Positions 15,263-16,392 of a DNA stretch of 16,392 nucleotides are shown here, one piece after another; the first letter of the stretch is position 1; every line of letters begins with the position of its first letter. The notes under the pieces were generated by a model. It had not been told where the DNA came from and did not search any database. It worked only from the letters and a program-made list of their open reading frames with translations. The position numbers and the translations under genes are program-made. The stretch lies in NCBI GenBank assembly GCA_028691715.1, contig JAQUYR010000001.1, positions 1 through 16,392 on the forward strand. Reading direction: 5' to 3'. This DNA comes from Bacilli bacterium (GTDB taxonomy: Bacteria; Bacillota_I; Bacilli_A; ML615J-28; CAG-698).

Positions 15263-15278
15263 TGTAAAAATGTTTACA
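15263..15278. promoter_or_regulatory. Inverted repeat TGTAAA-N4-TTTACA, candidate operator
   Basis: A perfect 6-bp inverted repeat with spacer AATG. Read as TGTAA-N6-TTACA it has the layout of CRP/FNR-superfamily sites. Its centre lies about 63 bp upstream of the predicted nifJ start, a typical position for an activator of that family; it is also about 135 bp upstream of the radical SAM gene's start. AT-rich DNA makes such repeats fairly common by chance, so this is suggestive only. Confidence 0.4.
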
Positions 15279-15296
15279 TTGGTTCGGCTTTTGTCA

Positions 15297-15324
15297 TTTA
15301 AATACCCTCTTGTTGTTTAAATAC
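15297..15324. repeat. 9-bp direct repeat TTTAAATAC in the divergent intergenic region
   Basis: Two exact copies, 15297-15305 and 15316-15324, start 19 bp apart, about two helical turns. They sit between the nifJ operator candidate and the plus-strand promoter. They might be regulator half-sites, or chance in AT-rich sequence. Apart from these elements, the 276-base gap between nifJ and the radical SAM gene shows no gene. Confidence 0.35.
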
Positions 15325-15374
15325 TTATAAGCTTGTTTATATTAGAGAATAAATTAAAATATCTATAACCTTGT

Positions 15375-15398
15375 GTTTTTTAGGCAATATGTTAAAAT
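15375..15398 (+). promoter_or_regulatory. Promoter of the radical SAM gene
   Basis: TGT-TAAAAT (-10 at 15393-15398) with the TGn extension, preceded by a poor -35 (TTGTGT at 15371-15376, 16-nt spacer). Start near 15405, about 19 nt before the ATG. The ribosome binding site AGAGGG (15409-15414) lies 9 nt before the ATG. Confidence 0.65.
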
Positions 15399-15423
15399 TA
15401 ATGTATGAAGAGGGTCAAAACTC

Positions 15424-16392
15424 ATGAAGACTTTATTAATAGGAATCAATTCAAAATATATCCATCCCAATATAGGAATTCACCAAATATATGCTAATGC
15501 CACTTCTGAAACCAAATTCTTGGAATTTACCATTAAGGATTCTAATAAAAAAATAATTGATGATATCCTAAAAGAAAATTTTGAAATTTTAGGCTTTTCC
15601 GTGTATATTTGGAATGTTTCTAAGATTAAAGAAATTTTATCATTACTAAAAGACTTGAATAAAATTATTGTTCTTGGTGGTCCTGAGGCTAGTTATGACT
15701 TCTATAGTTTACTATCATATAATAACGTCTCTTACATAATAAATCAAGAAGGAGAACAAGCCTTTAATCAATTGGTTGATTACATAGATAATAAAATTAA
15801 TCTCGAGGAAGTTACTAATCTCTATTACAAATCTAATGGTATCATAAAATATACGAAAACTCAACCGCTATTACTTGATAACATAAAGCACGATTATTCC
15901 TTAATTTCTGACTTTCAAAATAAAGTATGTTACATTGAAGCTAGTCGCGGCTGCTTTTTTAACTGTTCATACTGTCTTGCTTCTTTGGAAAAACCTGTTA
16001 GGTTCTTTCCCTTGGATAAAGTCAAAGATGAAATACTCTTTTTGTTAAGTAAAAAAGCCAAAATAATTAAGTTCCTCGACCGCTCGTTCAATGTTAACAA
16101 GGAATATATGATGGAAATCCTGAAGTTTATCAATGAAAACGACAATGGCTACAGTACCTTTCAACTAGAAGTTGTTGGAGATTTATTGACTGATAAAGAA
16201 ATCAATTACATCAACACAATGCGAAAAAATTATTTGCGCTTTGAGATCGGTATTCAAACAACTAACGAAGAAACCACAAAAGCCATTTTGCGAAAACAAG
16301 ATTTCAACAAAATAAAAGAAAACATTATTAAACTAAAAGGTAATGTAGTTATTCACACCGATTTAATTGCTGGTCTTCCCCTGGAAAACCTT
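15424..16392 (+). CDS. B12-binding-type radical SAM protein (DUF4080-like), C-terminus beyond window
   Basis: The 323 visible residues open with MKTLLIGINSKYIHPNIGI, the characteristic start of a COG1032 subgroup whose C-terminus carries DUF4080 (that part is outside the window). Residues 1-130 form a Rossmann-like cobalamin-binding-type domain (LGFSVYIWN, IIVLGGPEAS) without the DxHxxG base-off motif. The radical SAM TIM-barrel follows, with the CxxxCxxC cluster motif at Cys177, Cys181 and Cys184 (GCFFNCSYC), then FEIGIQTTN (273-281) and DLIAGLP (313-319), typical of these enzymes. It should bind a [4Fe-4S] cluster and SAM; the substrate is unknown. It is the only plus-strand gene, divergent from nifJ. 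The remaining sequence stays open to the window edge, so it is cut, not broken. Confidence 0.93.
   Translation, partial: MKTLLIGINSKYIHPNIGIHQIYANATSETKFLEFTIKDSNKKIIDDILKENFEILGFSVYIWNVSKIKEILSLLKDLNKIIVLGGPEASYDFYSLLSYNNVSYIINQEGEQAFNQLVDYIDNKINLEEVTNLYYKSNGIIKYTKTQPLLLDNIKHDYSLISDFQNKVCYIEASRGCFFNCSYCLASLEKPVRFFPLDKVKDEILFLLSKKAKIIKFLDRSFNVNKEYMMEILKFINENDNGYSTFQLEVVGDLLTDKEINYINTMRKNYLRFEIGIQTTNEETTKAILRKQDFNKIKENIIKLKGNVVIHTDLIAGLPLENL

Noticed and set aside
15930..16145. 71-residue minus-strand frame
   Set aside because: Antisense to the radical SAM gene across its cluster-binding motif region; no promoter or ribosome binding site.
1..16392. Mollicutes code (TGA as Trp)
   Set aside because: Trp is TGG where checked (for example in nifJ and the radical SAM gene), all genes are full length under the standard code, and none needs TGA read-through.
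1..16392. CRISPR arrays, insertion sequences, tRNA/rRNA, riboswitch aptamers, phage or defence genes
   Set aside because: Read on both strands; no regularly spaced repeats, transposase, tRNA-like cloverleaf or known aptamer core was seen, and the intergenic gaps are filled by promoters and terminators.

Overview
The window is AT-rich, bacterial and gene-dense. It carries 12 substantial genes, 11 on the minus strand and one on the plus strand, with short leaders, strong T-tract terminators and GGAGG/GGTGA-type ribosome binding sites. The SUF gene order (sufC-sufD-sufS-sufU-sufB with SufU as the scaffold-like zinc protein), pyruvate:ferredoxin oxidoreductase and the promoter style point to an anaerobic or fermentative low-GC Firmicute or a relative (Bacilli, Erysipelotrichia or an Izemoplasma/Acholeplasma-like lineage). 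The exact taxon cannot be read from the sequence. Trp is read as TGG where checked and every gene is open under the standard code, yet none of the 12 stop codons in the window is TGA.

Layout, left to right. 1-1305 (minus): a lipoprotein of probable DUF4358 type, followed by an MBOAT O-acyltransferase that runs off the left edge; together they look like part of a cell-surface O-acylation locus. 1421-7386 (minus): one operon of about 6 kb, apbE-sufC-sufD-sufS-sufU-sufB, with a TGGTATAAT promoter and a terminator that overlaps the sufB stop. Its genes are packed stop-to-start, several with the next gene's Shine-Dalgarno encoded in the C-terminal codons of the gene before. 7441-8114: a two-TM protein of unknown function with its own promoter and terminator. 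8123-9803: an ECF-type sigma factor overlapping a single-pass membrane protein that is a plausible non-zinc anti-sigma factor. 9826-11519: a large membrane-anchored extracytoplasmic protein with an apparent internal duplication, in its own transcription unit. 11549-15242: nifJ (PFOR) as a single-gene unit with a strong promoter and an unusual structured leader. 15263-15324: a divergent control region with an inverted repeat and a direct repeat. 15393-16392 (plus): a cobalamin-binding-type radical SAM protein that runs off the right edge.

How the genes fit together: nifJ needs three [4Fe-4S] clusters per subunit and the radical SAM enzyme needs at least one, and the SUF operon is the machinery that makes them. 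ApbE attaches FMN to exported or membrane flavoproteins (for example Rnf/Nqr subunits), which can be downstream of reduced ferredoxin, but no target is in the window. The metabolic genes are well-known families. The more unusual signals are the apbE-suf linkage, the short SufD, the nifJ leader structure, the Gly-Glu/GGTGA coupling device and the sigma/anti-sigma pair. I do not see a defence system, mobile element, CRISPR array, rRNA or tRNA here.
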